A DNA stretch of 64,000 nt, taken from Sipunculus nudus (taxonomy: Eukaryota; Annelida; Sipuncula; Golfingiida; Sipunculidae). The stretch covers positions 76,789,429 through 76,853,428 of the forward strand of contig CM049312.1 in the NCBI GenBank assembly GCA_026874595.1, given 5' to 3'. Shown one piece after another: positions 12,130 through 23,328 of this stretch; the stretch's first letter is position 1; each line of letters begins with the position of its first letter. The notes under the pieces were generated by a model. It did not search any database, had not been told where the DNA came from, and saw only the letters and a list, made by a program, of their open reading frames with translations. The position numbers were made by a program, and so were the translations under genes.

Positions 12130-13620
12130 TTAAGCTAATCGTTGATCGAACCAAGTGCACACCTGTTTACCTGTCGCCCCTGGATTTTTACCTGTGCAAA
12201 TAAACGCGACAGACCAACTAAACAGCAATTTTATTATTGCATGAAATGTTAACAAACAGGGTAGACACAATTTTCCAGATTTTATTTTAAAATCTGTCGG
12301 CGATTTGTTTTTGCCTGCACATGTTAAAATATATTAATTTGATATAAAAAGGTATATTACAGGTAATCAGATAATTAGTGCATTTCACACCCATAAATTA
12401 TATATTTTGCACATTGGACAAAAGTAAATAGTTTTTATTGCGATGTCCCTTATAACAAGTATAATATATAATTTAAATTTTTAAAAAATGAGAATTTTCC
12501 TTTATTTACCTGATCTTACCTGTGCAGGTGAGTAAACTTTTTCAGGTAGAAATTGGCAAAATTGAAATCCACAAGTCTCGTGGCTGTGCAGTTAATTAAA
12601 AGATAGCTTCTGCATTTTGTTTTGACTCCTTCACAAATTTCCTTTCCACTTTTAAAATGAAAAGTTGTCTTTATGTTCTGTACTTACAAAGGTAATTAAA
12701 TCTGTTTAAGATCAAAGGTATCATTTCAGGTAACCCAATAAATAGTGCAGTTAGTACCTATAATTCATAAATTTTACACATGGCACTCAAAATTAAGTTG
12801 TATGTTTTTTCCTCTCCCTTATTACATGTATAAAATATATACTTCATTAAAAAAATAATTTACCTGTATTTACCTGAACTCACCTGTACAGTAAGTGAGT
12901 AAGTTTTTATGTGTAACCGTAACCAAAATTATCAATTTATGTTTTACATGTCTGAAAAATCAAAATATAATGGTTTTACACAGTTGACACTTGTTTATCA
13001 ATATTCTTCTCAGCCACTTTTCAGCATGATTTTGTCACTGCCACAGGTAATTAGATCAGTTGAAGAACAAAGGTACTATTCACATAGGTAACTTAATTAC
13101 TGTATTAAAAGCACATGTTCTTATATCAAAATGAATTATACAGTCCATAAATAGAGAAGATATTAATTTATAGTAACTATAATGATGAACAAGGTGTTTG
13201 CTAACATATTCAGAAAAAAAAATTATCAACCTTTACTTACCTGTACAGGTAAACATATGTGTTATATGTTAATAATCATAGAATGTGCTCTTGGGGTCAG
13301 CAAGCTTTTCAGGTGAAAAATATTTGATTTCCACAGAAAAATCCAATTTTACTTGCACATTCTGGTTCATTGGTGGTTCCCTTTCCAGTATTAAACCAAA
13401 TCATTTACCTTTTTCTTACCTTTAATTAATAATTACCTTAGAGTGAAAAAAAATCCTTACATTTCCCTTTTTTTATCAAATGGTTAATGGGTTACCTGAT
13501 CAGGATGAAAGGGATCATTTTGGTGATATACCAATGAGTGGAAATACAGTTAGTACAGATTTACCTGTTTTTACCTGTATATACCTTAGTTACATACATA
13601 TCAAACCAGGTATGTAGAAA
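12130..13620. repeat. Degenerate ~360-bp tandem array with TTACCTG clusters
   Basis: Blocks with two or three TTACCTG/CACCTG motifs recur near 12170, 12510, 12870, 13240 and 13565. Between them are alignable stretches: 'AGGTAATCAGATAATTAGTGC' near 12361, 'AGGTAACCCAATAAATAGTGC' near 12729 and a third version near 13086, each followed by a CATAAATT-type stretch. Unit length is about 350-365 bp with strong divergence. A perfect 16-bp palindrome TTACCTGTACAGGTAA lies at 13237-13252. Confidence 0.65.
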
Positions 13621-13794
13621 ATAAATAAAATAACATGATGGACATATACCTGACAGTAAAAGCTGAAAATTTCACAAAGATACCTTTAACGGTTACTGAG
13701 TTAATGTCTCTTATATAGATTCATGTCAAAATGTGGAAAAAAATGCAAAATAAATCTGAACAGTAGGAGTGTGACAATCCACAGGCTAATCTGA

Positions 13795-13975
13795 ACAGTA
13801 AAGGGTTAACTAACTATGTACATCTGCAGAATTCTGTTTTGGTCTACATGACAGGGCAGAAGCACACGCTTCCTCTCATTTTATACTCTGGTGTTAACAA
13901 GGCCTGGTGACTACTTCACCTGCAGGCCCTGGGTGTGTAATCTTCCCATTTGCTGGATAATACCTCTGAGGAAGA
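13795..13975 (-). repeat. S2 SINE-like element, 5'-truncated
   Basis: Matches, in reverse orientation, the body of the S2 element at 49731-50120: 'ATCTGCAGAATTC', 'CTTCCTCTCATTTTATA', 'GGTGTTAAC', 'CACCTGCAGGCCCTGGG'. The tRNA-like head is missing. Confidence 0.7.
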
Positions 13976-13979
13976 AAGC

Positions 13980-15250
13980 ACATAATACTGGCTGTTATTC
14001 AAATCTAAGATGATTACCATATTTGATTTCCTTGTTACTGCATTACAACCCTCTAAACCATTTTCTACTGTACCTTAAATACATATTATTTAAGACACTG
14101 CTGAGAAAGAAATATTCAAAATAAACCATTTTTTATATTTTCAGTGTAAGCTTCACAAAACAAAGTAATTGCTGCAAAATTACTAAAATCAGTTTTTCAT
14201 AGAAAAAGTATACTGCAAAAAATGTGCAAAGTAGCAGCATTTTATCAAGAATTTTTTTTACAACAGTAGTTATATATATACTTAGATTGTGCCAAGATTG
14301 TTACCAAGATCGTGCAAAAACAAAGTTATTACTTAAGACTGCACCAAACTCCGATTAACTTAACCAGGCAGTCAGATTGCTGACCAAATTCAATTCCCAT
14401 AAAATTGGTATGATCAATACTCAATGAAAACTGGGTGTTTTTTACTAAAGCATAATTCAGATCCAAAGATTAGTGTTCACAGACCCCCTGGGGCCATCAA
14501 TATCAGTAAACTGGTCAATAACAGTTTTATTTACAGTCAAAACATCGCCCCAGAGTTATTGATGACCTGTGCTTGATGAAACATCCCAGGGCTGTTGCTC
14601 GTTTTATTTACCAGAAACATTGACGCAACTACTTAAACAGCTTCACTAATTTCACTAAAGGACCCCCTTGTCTGTGTTGATCTACCATTATACATTAATT
14701 TCCAAATTATGTGATTTAGTAAAATCAAAAGCAATATTAAGATCGATTTATCTTCCTACACTGGTTGATGCTGAGGGAGATTAAAGTCACATAATGACGG
14801 CAAAACCCTGTTCAATCAAAGTCAAAGAGACCCGCAGAAAGCACTGACATGTCAAGGTTTGACAAAAACATCGTTTATTTGGTCATTATTTAATTTTACT
14901 TGAAGGGACTGATCTTAGGCCTTTGAAGGCAAGCAGACATGGGACTTTTGGATGCAATCTCTGACACAATGATAGTCGTAAATACACAACTCAATAGGCT
15001 CAGGTAAGCCGTACTTAAGTCATGACACAAGTCATATGCGGGAATGCACTGCAAAGGCCATCACTCCTACTGCATCAGTACCATGGTAAACAGTTGGTAA
15101 TTTTAACATTAAACCATGAATTTACACAAAAGACCACTGACCTGCCATGAACCGTGACCTGGGCCTCAAACCTCCACTGATTTACCACCACCTGTTGTCA
15201 CATGATCCCAGCAGTCATGTGATTAACCCCTGAGCAGTTGTCAAGCAAAC
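13980..15250. other. Probable intronic or intergenic sequence downstream of the metallopeptidase exons
   Basis: I looked on the minus strand for a following exon with a phase-1 acceptor and found none that I trust. No repeat was recognised. Confidence 0.35.
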
Positions 15251-15254
15251 CAGA

Positions 15255-15470
15255 AGCACACATGAAGCCTTGCTTCCTCTAAACTCATTAAATATCGTGG
15301 ATTTTGCTGAGAAGCAAACTCTGGCAAGATAATTTTTTTGGTAAATAGCTGTAGTGAGTTTTTGAAAATCCATCAAAGCCCTGATAGCCTAAATTATGTT
15401 GGCAACACTAAAAAGTTAACTGACAAATGGACAAACAGATGCTGCCCAAACCATGATATGACCCGTCTTT
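15255..15470 (+). repeat. Family K unit (single)
   Basis: Matches the ~145-bp units at 19795-20275: 'CTCATTAAATAT', 'GGATTTTGC', 'GGTAAATAGCTGTAGTGAG', 'CCATCAAAGCCCTGATAG'. It is followed by a 'GACAAATGGACAAACAGATG' stretch, the tetranucleotide-like tail typical of pearl-type elements. Confidence 0.65.
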
Positions 15471-15568
15471 GATGTTCATACAAAAAGTTAAAAATTTTAT
15501 TTACTTTCATATGCTTAGTGGATATGGGGAAGAAAAAAAAAAATTTTACATTAAATTTTCATACTTAC

Positions 15569-15863
15569 TAGATTTTCCTGAGGGTATGTGTTTGACTGTT
15601 TCCTTGACAACCTGCTGCCCATCTGTGAAGGTCGTGACCTCTGACACAGTTTCTGTGCCATCTGCATGCTTGCTGACCCGTTTCTGGGTTTCAGACCCAT
15701 CATAGTTCCTAACAGTGTAGGTCTGTGACGATTCAAGATGGACCCGTTTGAATGAGGGTTCTATCTGTAGCACTGATGGTATGGAACAGGGCCGTGGGTA
15801 GGAGAGAGGACATGGCTTGGGTGAGCTCCCACGAGACCTGCATAGGTTGCTGCTGCTGCCATT
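15569..15863 (-). CDS. Metallopeptidase gene, exon 3' of the active-site exon
   Basis: A 295-nt exon bounded on the minus strand by TTGTATTTGCAG/AATGGC (acceptor) and AAATCTA/GTAAGTAT (a near-consensus donor). It starts in phase 0, matching the phase-0 end of the exon at 16625-16391, and ends one base into a codon. The first half is a Ser/Pro/Cys-rich linker. The second half holds three imperfect ~13-residue repeats around YDGSETQKRVSK, ADGTETVSEVTT and TDGQQVVKETVK, ending IPSGKS. This repeat block is not something I associate with the metallopeptidase core and may be lineage-specific. A repeat tail (15876-15903) lies only about a dozen bases upstream of the acceptor AG. No downstream exon was found. 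Confidence 0.75.
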
Positions 15864-15875
15864 CTGCAAATACAA

Positions 15876-15903
15876 GTGACCCATGGGTCATGGCGCTCAG
15901 CCA
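15876..15903 (+). repeat. Isolated S2 tail module beside a splice acceptor
   Basis: GTGACCCATGGGTCATGGCG followed by CTCAG matches the end module of S2 elements. TGACCCATGGGTCA is a perfect 14-bp palindrome. No S2 body is attached. Confidence 0.7.
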
Positions 15904-16149
15904 AGTAGCATGACATTAAAGGCTAACATTCACAACAGGAATTTTATCATCTGAAAACCAAATTGAGACTAACTTCAGATGTAATTTGACCTTCTGACAC
16001 CAAAGTTGACAGGGTTCTTCCTTAACTGAATCTAATAATGACTAGTCTATACAGGTTGCAGAAGAGAAGAAAAAGATTAAGGTCAAAAGTTTTCAAACTC
16101 ATCCAAAAACTTGGTTGAAACAAGTTTTGTGTCCAAGGGGCACAACCTT

Positions 16150-16292
16150 CCCATTAATCCTGTGGAGTGCTCCCCCAGGGGGAGGCTGACTGTAAAAAAT
16201 CTCACTGCTCCAAGGCTGTGATTTGATCTCATGACCTCCTGGCTTTGATTTCTGCACTCTTAGCCAAAACCACAAAAAGCTGGTTTTACATA
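16150..16292 (-). repeat. S2 SINE-like element, head region only
   Basis: In reverse orientation it resembles the tRNA-like head of S2 and the copy at 44375-44520: shared 'CTGGTTTTAC'/'CCGGTTTTAC', a degenerate A/B-box-like region (GAGATCAAATCACAG) and 'CAGTGAGATTTTTTACAG'. Confidence 0.5.
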
Positions 16293-16390
16293 GTTATTTG
16301 TGGTCAATTTTTACAAAACAAAAATCCAATTCGAAGAAAATGGAATAATCACTGATATAATCAATTAATCTGCTCAACACTGAAGCTCAC

Positions 16391-16625
16391 CGTAAATGGT
16401 TTATGTACAGGGCTGTTTTTGGGACTGTGTGGCATGGGACTTGCCACTCCACTACTGTTGGTGGACCCGGCACGACTGACCAATGGCTGAACAGTAAACA
16501 CCCGGTAAAGGTCATCAAATCCTCGAGCCATAATACCAGTCGGTGTATGTGCCAGGTCAAAGGTGTGGCCAAGCTCATGAAGGGATGCCCCAAGTCCTGT
16601 CGAGTAGTTGGCCCAATAGAACTCC
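16391..16625 (-). CDS. Zinc metallopeptidase, active-site exon (Metallopep/YIL108W-like family)
   Basis: A 235-nt exon with TTTTTGTTGCAG/GGAGTT (acceptor) and TTTACG/GTGAGC (donor) on the minus strand. It begins with one base completing a codon, then reads EFYWANYSTGLGAS, LHELGHTFDLAHTPTGIM and ARGFDDLYRVF. The HExxHxxxxxH arrangement (HELGHTFDLAH) is the zinc-binding, catalytic motif. The YW-x6-GLGAxLHELGH, HTPTGIM and RGFDD context is what I recall of the functionally uncharacterised eukaryotic 'putative peptidase' family typified by yeast YIL108W. The exon ends with a Ser/Pro-rich stretch (SPMPHSPKNSPVHKPFT) and joins in phase 0 to the exon at 15863. The N-terminal exons should lie at higher coordinates but I could not identify them. 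The substrate is unknown. Confidence 0.85.
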
Positions 16626-17514
16626 CTGCAACAAAAACAAAAACATTACATATCTGGAACTATCAGAAGACATTAAAAGACAATGAAAAGTACACAGAAA
16701 TTAAGGTATAAGCATAAAGCAGGCCAAAAACTGTACCATTTCTTTCTACATTGAATTTTCCAATTTAAGATTTCCTACGAGTTGCTTTAACAGTGCATAA
16801 TTATACAAATCATGGCATGTTGTATCATGTGAGGACCCCTCATGATCACATGAAAAGATTCCTTCAAACTGTCCGTGACCAATGTGTTTTTGTTTATAAT
16901 AATTAGTGGCAGGTATTGGATTGTATAATAATGGATGAACAAAAATAATGACTGATGATCAATTATTAACGGATCATTTTATCAATTTTTGTACCTTCTT
17001 TATTTCTGTTATGTATGCTAACATAAGTCAATATAGACCTGATATATAAGACTCAATACATTAAGTTTTTATGGTAAACATACTCATCCGGAGGTGTCAT
17101 CCCGGTTTTTAACCACGGCAGACAGGTGGTCAATTTTAAATGGGCAAAAATGACACATAACCCATATTTGTGGTAAAGGTAATGGCCTGAGGCTGTTGAC
17201 ACTGCATGAATTATTCACATTTTTTTTTGGGGGGGGGGAATATTAAATTTGAGGAATACTGAAAAAAGTAAACATTGTGAAAATTTAGGCCAACAAATAT
17301 GAAGCTATCCATAATAATCCACTGGTCCACTTTAGTGTCATAATTCACTGACAGGTGGCACCATGTGGCAGTCAACAAGAGTAATTCAGTTGGTGAGTAT
17401 TAAGGCAGAACAATCACATTTGATTCCCCCCAAAGATGTGCATGTTGGTCTTCTTGGACCCATATTCAGTGTTCCCCAAAGTTTCATGGAAATCTGTTCA
17501 GTAGTTTTTGCATT
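16626..17514. other. Intron sequence upstream of the active-site exon
   Basis: No exon was recognised. A G-run (about 17229-17238) follows a T-run. No repeat family was identified. Confidence 0.4.
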
Positions 17515-17765
17515 TTTTTAACATTAGCTTAATTAAGTGTGTATATCTGCAGATTGCCTTTCTGGTTTCAAACTACATGACTGGGCAGGAGCTCACACTT
17601 CCTCTCATTTTCTATCCTGGTGAAAACCAGGCCTGTTGACTACTGCACCTGCAGGCCCTGGGCTTTTAATCCTTCCCATTGTTAGGTTATACCACCAAGG
17701 AATCCCAAAAGCCACATCTATAAGTGAGTGAAACAGAGCCTTGGGGCATAATCCTGCTTAGAAAC
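17515..17765 (-). repeat. S2 SINE-like element, 5'-truncated
   Basis: Reverse-orientation match to the S2 body: 'ATATCTGCAGATTG', 'CACTTCCTCTCATTTT', 'CACCTGCAGGCCCTGGG', 'GTTATACCACCAAGG' and 'GAGTGAAACA'. Confidence 0.75.
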
Positions 17766-17769
17766 AAAC

Positions 17770-19415
17770 AGACCAATGACCAGACAGAGTTGAAAACATA
17801 ACCACCTTCATGGAGATAATGGTACAGATAATCTACTATGTTTGATACTGTTAATCAATACACACCTAGCATGAACCACAGAATTACATATACAAAGGTC
17901 AGCCCATCACAATGGAGCCATTTTTTCACCATTAAATGAAGGAAACCCTGACAGTACTCTGTGTAATGAATTTCTCGAATGTTCGGAAGCTAGGCTTCCC
18001 TGTCTCACAACGACCCCTTTCTCATGTAATGGGACTATCCACCATTATTAACCTATATTCCCCAGTCACCGTGGAGACTCATCCTCTGAGCACCTGTCAC
18101 ACAGTTTTTATTCCTTATCGTTCTTCCATTCTCCTAAGCAGGTCTCATTCATCTTATTTTCAGCGATCCCAGTTTCTGTTCTCATCCTTTTCCACTGTGT
18201 TTATTTATTCTCAGAAATCCTGCAACCTGTGGTGAGCTGTGTCTATTGTCAGGGCAACCATAATTTCTTGATATTCTTTTCGACTAAAATCTGATTTAAC
18301 TTAAACCAGATAAAAACATGCGAGGAACATGATACAGATTTTAATGCTATTCCTATATATTCCATCTTTCAGAAATTTTGTCAGTGTATCCAGCAGGTGA
18401 ACTTGGTCCATGGAAAACCCAGTCCTAAACAAACCCAGCCAGTCCTAACTGAAGAACAGTTAATATGCTGGTATTTAAATAATGAAAGAAATGGCAATGG
18501 AAATAGTTCACAGAAATTAGTATAGGTAATGCATGTGTTATACCAGTAAACTCCTGAAGCAGACACACAGATACACAAAAGCAAAGGCAGCACTGGAAAA
18601 CTGAAGATTTCAATTAAACATGGCCACCAGGGAGTAAGGTCAGCATGTTGGGCCGTATATCACGTGGCTTCGATGTTTTACAGGTTGGCAAGCTACGGAG
18701 GAACTCCATAGAGGAAACATATCTGTTGGCCAAATCTGATCTGGCTTGATGTAAAAATCAATGAGACAAAGTTTTATGTGACACCAGTAGCTCCTGGCTA
18801 CATTCTGTTATTACGTCGGCCAATATCCCGAATCAATATATGGTGTATTCGTTATAGAGACTGGAGCAAGCAGCCATAGCCTGGTGACAAAATTTTTATC
18901 CCTGCACACTGTGTTGCAGACTATAATGTTTTCACTTCACTGTGTGCGTGTGTCTGCAAAGTAGCTCAAGATCACTCTTGTGTCTTTGAGATATATGGCT
19001 GAATGAGGAATATCTACAACTGCTCACACTGAGGATTCAATCAGAATATTATTGAAATCAAATTAGAAATCTAATATTTATTAATTACATTGCATTTTAA
19101 TTATATTATATTCATTATACAGATGTATGAATAGCCATGCTGGTCCACTGAACATAGAGAGATGGAACATGTATATGGCAAACTAAAATCAGATGGTCAT
19201 GGGTTCAATTCCCATTCAGAGTAAACTGCCTTTTCTATGCATTTGTGTTTCATCTCTCCAAAAACTAATTATATCATATTGCATCTGATCTATCTATTAT
19301 TTATTATTATTTATACTGCAGTATTATTGTAAAAAAAGGTACACATAATTACAAACAGAGATTGGATATTAAGTAAGGTCAACAACTGCAGTGTTCAATC
19401 TATATGTGTGTAAAA
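17770..19415. other. Unannotated sequence
   Basis: A short plus-strand stretch after TGTTTTACAG at about 18683 reads GKLRRNSIEETYLLAKSDLA then stop. It could be a small exon, but nothing else supports it. Otherwise nothing is recognised. Confidence 0.3.
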
Positions 19416-19419
19416 AAGT

Positions 19420-19681
19420 AAATATATACCTGAGAAAAATTCCTCTGGGTAAACATGCCATTACCTCATAGGAATAAGGAAAGTTTGTTTTAGTATCTGC
19501 CACAAAAAAGTAAAACTGAATCTTCATGTTGAAAAACCTTATTCACAGCTAAATATATACCTGAGAAAAATTCCTCTGGGTAAACATGCCATTACCTCAT
19601 AGGAATAAGGAAAGTTTGTTTTAGTATCTGCCACAAAAAAAGTAAAACTGAATCTTCATGTTGAAAAACCTTATTCACAGC
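19420..19681. repeat. Near-identical 131-bp tandem duplication
   Basis: The stretch beginning AAATATATACCTGAGAAAAA at 19420 is repeated starting at 19551 with only a one-base A-run length change and a junction substitution. This indicates a recent duplication. Confidence 0.95.
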
Positions 19682-19794
19682 GAAAGTCAATAACACAAAA
19701 TGATTAAAGTCTTAAATTCCCTTCAAGTATTGACAGAAGAGTGAATTAATTTTGGGAAACAAGAGCATGGTAGGAACCAATTATTTGCCTGTTA

Positions 19795-20275
19795 TGTGTC
19801 TTGTGACCTCTGACCTCATTAAATATGTGTGGATTTTGCAGGGAATTTAAATCTGGTGAGAAAATCTATTGGTAAATATTTATAACGAGCTTCATGAAAA
19901 TGCATATGATTTTTGGTAAGTCATCACGGCGCCACCACAGTCTGGGGATCACTGACCTCATTAAATATGAATGGATTTTACTAGAAATGAAACTAATGTG
20001 AGATATTAAATAAAAGTTAATATTTCTGCTGAATTGCATAAAATCCATCACATTCCTCATAAGTTATTGCAGCAACACCACAAAGAAGCCTGGTGACCTC
20101 TGACATCATTAAATATGCACAGATTTTTCTGTGGATCTAACTGGGGAAAAAATAATCTACTGGTGAGTAGTCAGAGTGAGTTTTGTGAAACTCCATTAAA
20201 GCCCTAGTAAGTTATTGCGGTGACACTGAAAGTGAAAGTTAACAGATGCACAGTCAGATGGGCCATGGGTATATA
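19795..20275 (+). repeat. Family K tandem array (~145-bp unit, three units)
   Basis: Units begin near 19805, 19948 and 20094 with (C/T)TGAC(C/A)TCATTAAATAT and share GGATTTT, TAAGT(T/C)AT and GCGCC/GTGACAC blocks. The array is followed by 'AACAGATGCACAGTCAGATG', a degenerate tetranucleotide tail like those of families A-D. Confidence 0.75.
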
Positions 20276-20461
20276 CCATATAATGTCCTAAGACTGAAGT
20301 TAAAAAAAAAACCAGTGTATATCAAGTTTATAACTAGTCACCTTGACACTTTGACCCTGAAAAAGATCAGAGGAAGTGTTCAAAGTTCACTCTCCACACA
20401 AGATGTTCCAAAAACTCTTTTAATTTAGTCACAGAGGCAAGTGCCAGACTCCCAATACATG

Positions 20462-20855
20462 CTATCGAGCAATATGTCCAGCCTCAAAGAGCTGCTTCAA
20501 TGAAGCTCTGTCTTGCAGTATGACAGCAAAAGGAGCACTGGAGCAGTCAGTGTCAGCACTACACCAATCCACAACTCAACTGCCTGCAGATTTTTCTGTT
20601 CCTTTCAGCATGACTATCGGACCATTATCAGCTGTGACATCCTGAGTACCCACGAACCCTTCATTATTTTGGGAGATAAAGTGACTGTCCGACTCTACAA
20701 CAGAAAGTGGATCATCACTGCTGCAGCAGTCTCCTTGAGCTGCTGAGCTTGTCGAGGACTTTCATATTTCAAGCACACAGCGCTGCTGGACTGATTGGGT
20801 TCCAGTCCTTTAATTCCCCCACCAGCTACATTCTTTGTGGCTTCACATAAAGCTA
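20462..20855 (-). pseudogene. Broken minus-strand coding sequence, unidentified
   Basis: Starting after a TTCTGCTTGGAG acceptor-like AG, one frame reads ALCEATKNVAGGGIKGLEPN, then SSSAVCLKYESPRQAQQLKE and TAAAV, and stops at 20697-20695. A second frame (one base off) then reads on: SSDDPLSVVESDSHF, NEGFVGTQDVTADNGPIVML, a TGA at 20578-20576, and DCSSAPFAVILQDRASLKQL, LFEAGHIAR, with a final TAG at 20464-20462. An ATTAAA occurs about 50 bases further on. The residue composition is convincingly protein-like in both parts. That fits one coding sequence with a frame slip and an in-frame stop. Alternatives are a real C-terminal exon in the first frame with the rest as 3'UTR, or two exons with a tiny intron. 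The plus strand is also open over part of it. I do not recognise the family. Confidence 0.45.
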
Positions 20856-20869
20856 CTCCAAGCAGAATA

Positions 20870-22825
20870 AGAATTCAATCAGTTATGACTAAATATTCTA
20901 AATACCTCCAAACCACTAATTTAATCAATTAGCCCATGGGACAATCAAGTGGTATGCATATAGGCATTAGTTATCACTAAATATGATCCAGTACAAATTT
21001 TACTGTGTGAAGTTATAATGGAATAAAGGTTAATTTTTAAAAGAACTATTTTAATCTAAATAAGAGGTGAAATATATTAGAAGAATCTGAAATGAAATTA
21101 GAATATCAAAGACCAGGTCTACATGGAGCCTAAGTACCTTGCCTTATAGCCAATGGAATGGACAAAATGACAAAATTATGCTAAAAGCTACTATTTCTTT
21201 GCATGTTTGCATTATGTGGCTGAAAAGGCCAATTCATTTATTTCTACACCTGGCCCATGATAAGCTGCTTAAAATATCTCAAATTAAATATTCATTAAAT
21301 ATAATATGACTAGATAAGCACTCAGAGAGCAGAAACCTCCACCAAGGAAGCTCATTACCTCCATATGGCATTGTCAGAACTGCAGCATTTTTTTCTAAAA
21401 TAAAATTCTGAATCCAGATGTTGTTCTGGATCCCCCCACCAAAAAAAAATTTAATTATTTGTTCCTTGTATCTTCGCTGAGCTATCCTAAAAATTCCATT
21501 AATTAATAACTATTTAGTAATGTTGTTAACAGTCAAACAAACAAACAGACAAACAAACCATTTCCGGCGAAAACATAACCCCGCACCCCTCAGAAGGGAA
21601 AATTATATAATGATATGGAACATGGCTTAATTTGACTTTATCTCCATCTCTGGAGTGGCAGACATGGCTTTAAAGCAGCCACAGTAATAAAAGACACAAT
21701 TGGGTAGCTACTTTTCATATTATTTTATCATTTCTGTGCAGCAAGTAGAGAGAAGCACTGGATCAGAATTTTATTTATTGGAATAAACCCAGTTCAACTA
21801 TCAATAGCCTAGATGGTCATGATCAATACTGAAACACATCATTTTCACAATTTCCTGAATTATTGGCCGGAACCTGTCTGCTGAGAAATTCAATTTTATC
21901 CATCTGCTTTTCTGTGATTTCTTTACGATTTATTGCTGCATGACGTTTCTGACTGTCATGTGATTATCCTGAATTGATGGTCTAATTTCCAGCGCTTTCC
22001 TCTGGCCGCAGCATAAATTCCTCCAATATTCTCAAGATAACTTTATTTGCAGGTCAATAAATCTTCCTGGTCTAATACCTCTGGCCACCTCTGTCACGCA
22101 CACTGCACTTCTTAACATCGGAAGGCTTATTGATCACTGGTCACATGACCTTCATGGAAATCAGCTATCAGTTACCAATCAGTTGATAAAACTGGCCACT
22201 TAGGACACAGAAATAAGCAATACATAAAAAGCATGTACCGTGTTACAAGGATCACAAACTGAAAACTGATAGTAGAAGCTAAGCTTTAACATTTGTGGAA
22301 AATATAAATGCCAATTAGAAAATTCAATCAAGTGATCATAGCTTTTATCAAAATATTAAAATAAACTCAGGCTTATGCACTGTAAACCTGCAAAAGCCAC
22401 AATCAAGAAACATTGGTAATTACTGACTGTTATGCATTGGAGAAAAAAATATTCCACAATATTGTCACCTGTCATGATGGAAGGTTTGATTTATTTGCAT
22501 AACATGTGTAAACCAATCCACAAGATTCTTTCAGGTAATTGATTATTACCTTGATCATGACAAGAACTAACATAAAGAAACAAATTAATTAACAATGAAT
22601 AATGAAAAAATACTTCTGGTTCAGCACAATTAATTACCTTCCTTCAATCACTGTTTGAAACTCAAAATTGGTTTAATTATTCTAACATTCAGTATAGGCT
22701 GTGGCCACTGTGATTGACTAGCAGTGAACAAGCTATGCCATTTATTTTAAAATCACAGACCTCAAGTTTTTAATACCAGCATTAATGAATGTACAAAGTC
22801 CCAATACAAGCAAAGGTAGCTAGGA
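20870..22825. other. Unannotated sequence
   Basis: Short 'CAAACAAACAAACAGACAAAC' runs near 21536 suggest a degenerate tetranucleotide tail. No coding exon or recognised family. Confidence 0.35.
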
Positions 22826-23276
22826 CAGGACCTGACATTAACAGTTAACCCCTTACCTGGGACAAGTAAAACTTTCAGAAAATGGTGGTAGGGCAACCAA
22901 AAGTGGGCTCCTACTTGCCTGACTGGGCATATGGGTCTAACATAAAGCTTTACACACAGGCTTTAATCTTAACCAATCTTATGATATCTAGCCATTTTAT
23001 TTCTTGGAGAAACAAAATCATATTGTAAAACCTCTAGTTTAAATAACCTGTAGATTTATCTGTGTAAAAGCAAAGGAGATTATATTACTGGTATTAACAA
23101 ACAAACATTTGGACATGGTTATTGTTGCAAAATAATTAAGTGGTACGCTGTGACTTGTGTTCGTGTCTGCCATCACTGATTTTTGCAGGACATTAGTAAA
23201 AATTCATGTAGGGCAAGTAAAAGCAATATATGTACAGTAGGCAAGTGTTACTATCAAAAGTTAATGTCGAGTCATG
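22826..23276. mobile_element. Non-autonomous hAT-like element, copy 1
   Basis: The left end CAGGACCTGACATTAACAGT and the right end AATGTCGAGTCATG are degenerate versions of the CAGGGCTCGACATT-type ends of the copy at 52373-52793. The interiors align: 'GGGCAAGTAAAA', 'TATTGTTGCAAAATAAT', 'ATCACTGATTTTTGCAGGAC'. CAGGGCTC-like termini are typical of hAT elements. The element is short and without a transposase, so non-autonomous. Confidence 0.6.
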
Positions 23277-23328
23277 TAGGGCTGCAAAAGTTACCAATTT
23301 TAAACTTGATAATGTGACAGTATTATAT

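Noticed and set aside
16387-16711. ORFs on both strands across the active-site exon in other frames
   Set aside because: Shadows of the metallopeptidase reading frame.
18683-18750. Short plus-strand stretch GKLRRNSIEETYLLAKSDLA after TTTTACAG
   Set aside because: Only about 20 codons with no partner exon on the plus strand.
20513-20746. Plus-strand frame with GDKVTVRLYNRKW
   Set aside because: It follows a good-looking TTCCTTTCAG, but the minus strand gives longer, more protein-like sequence over the same bases; it is probably the antisense shadow.
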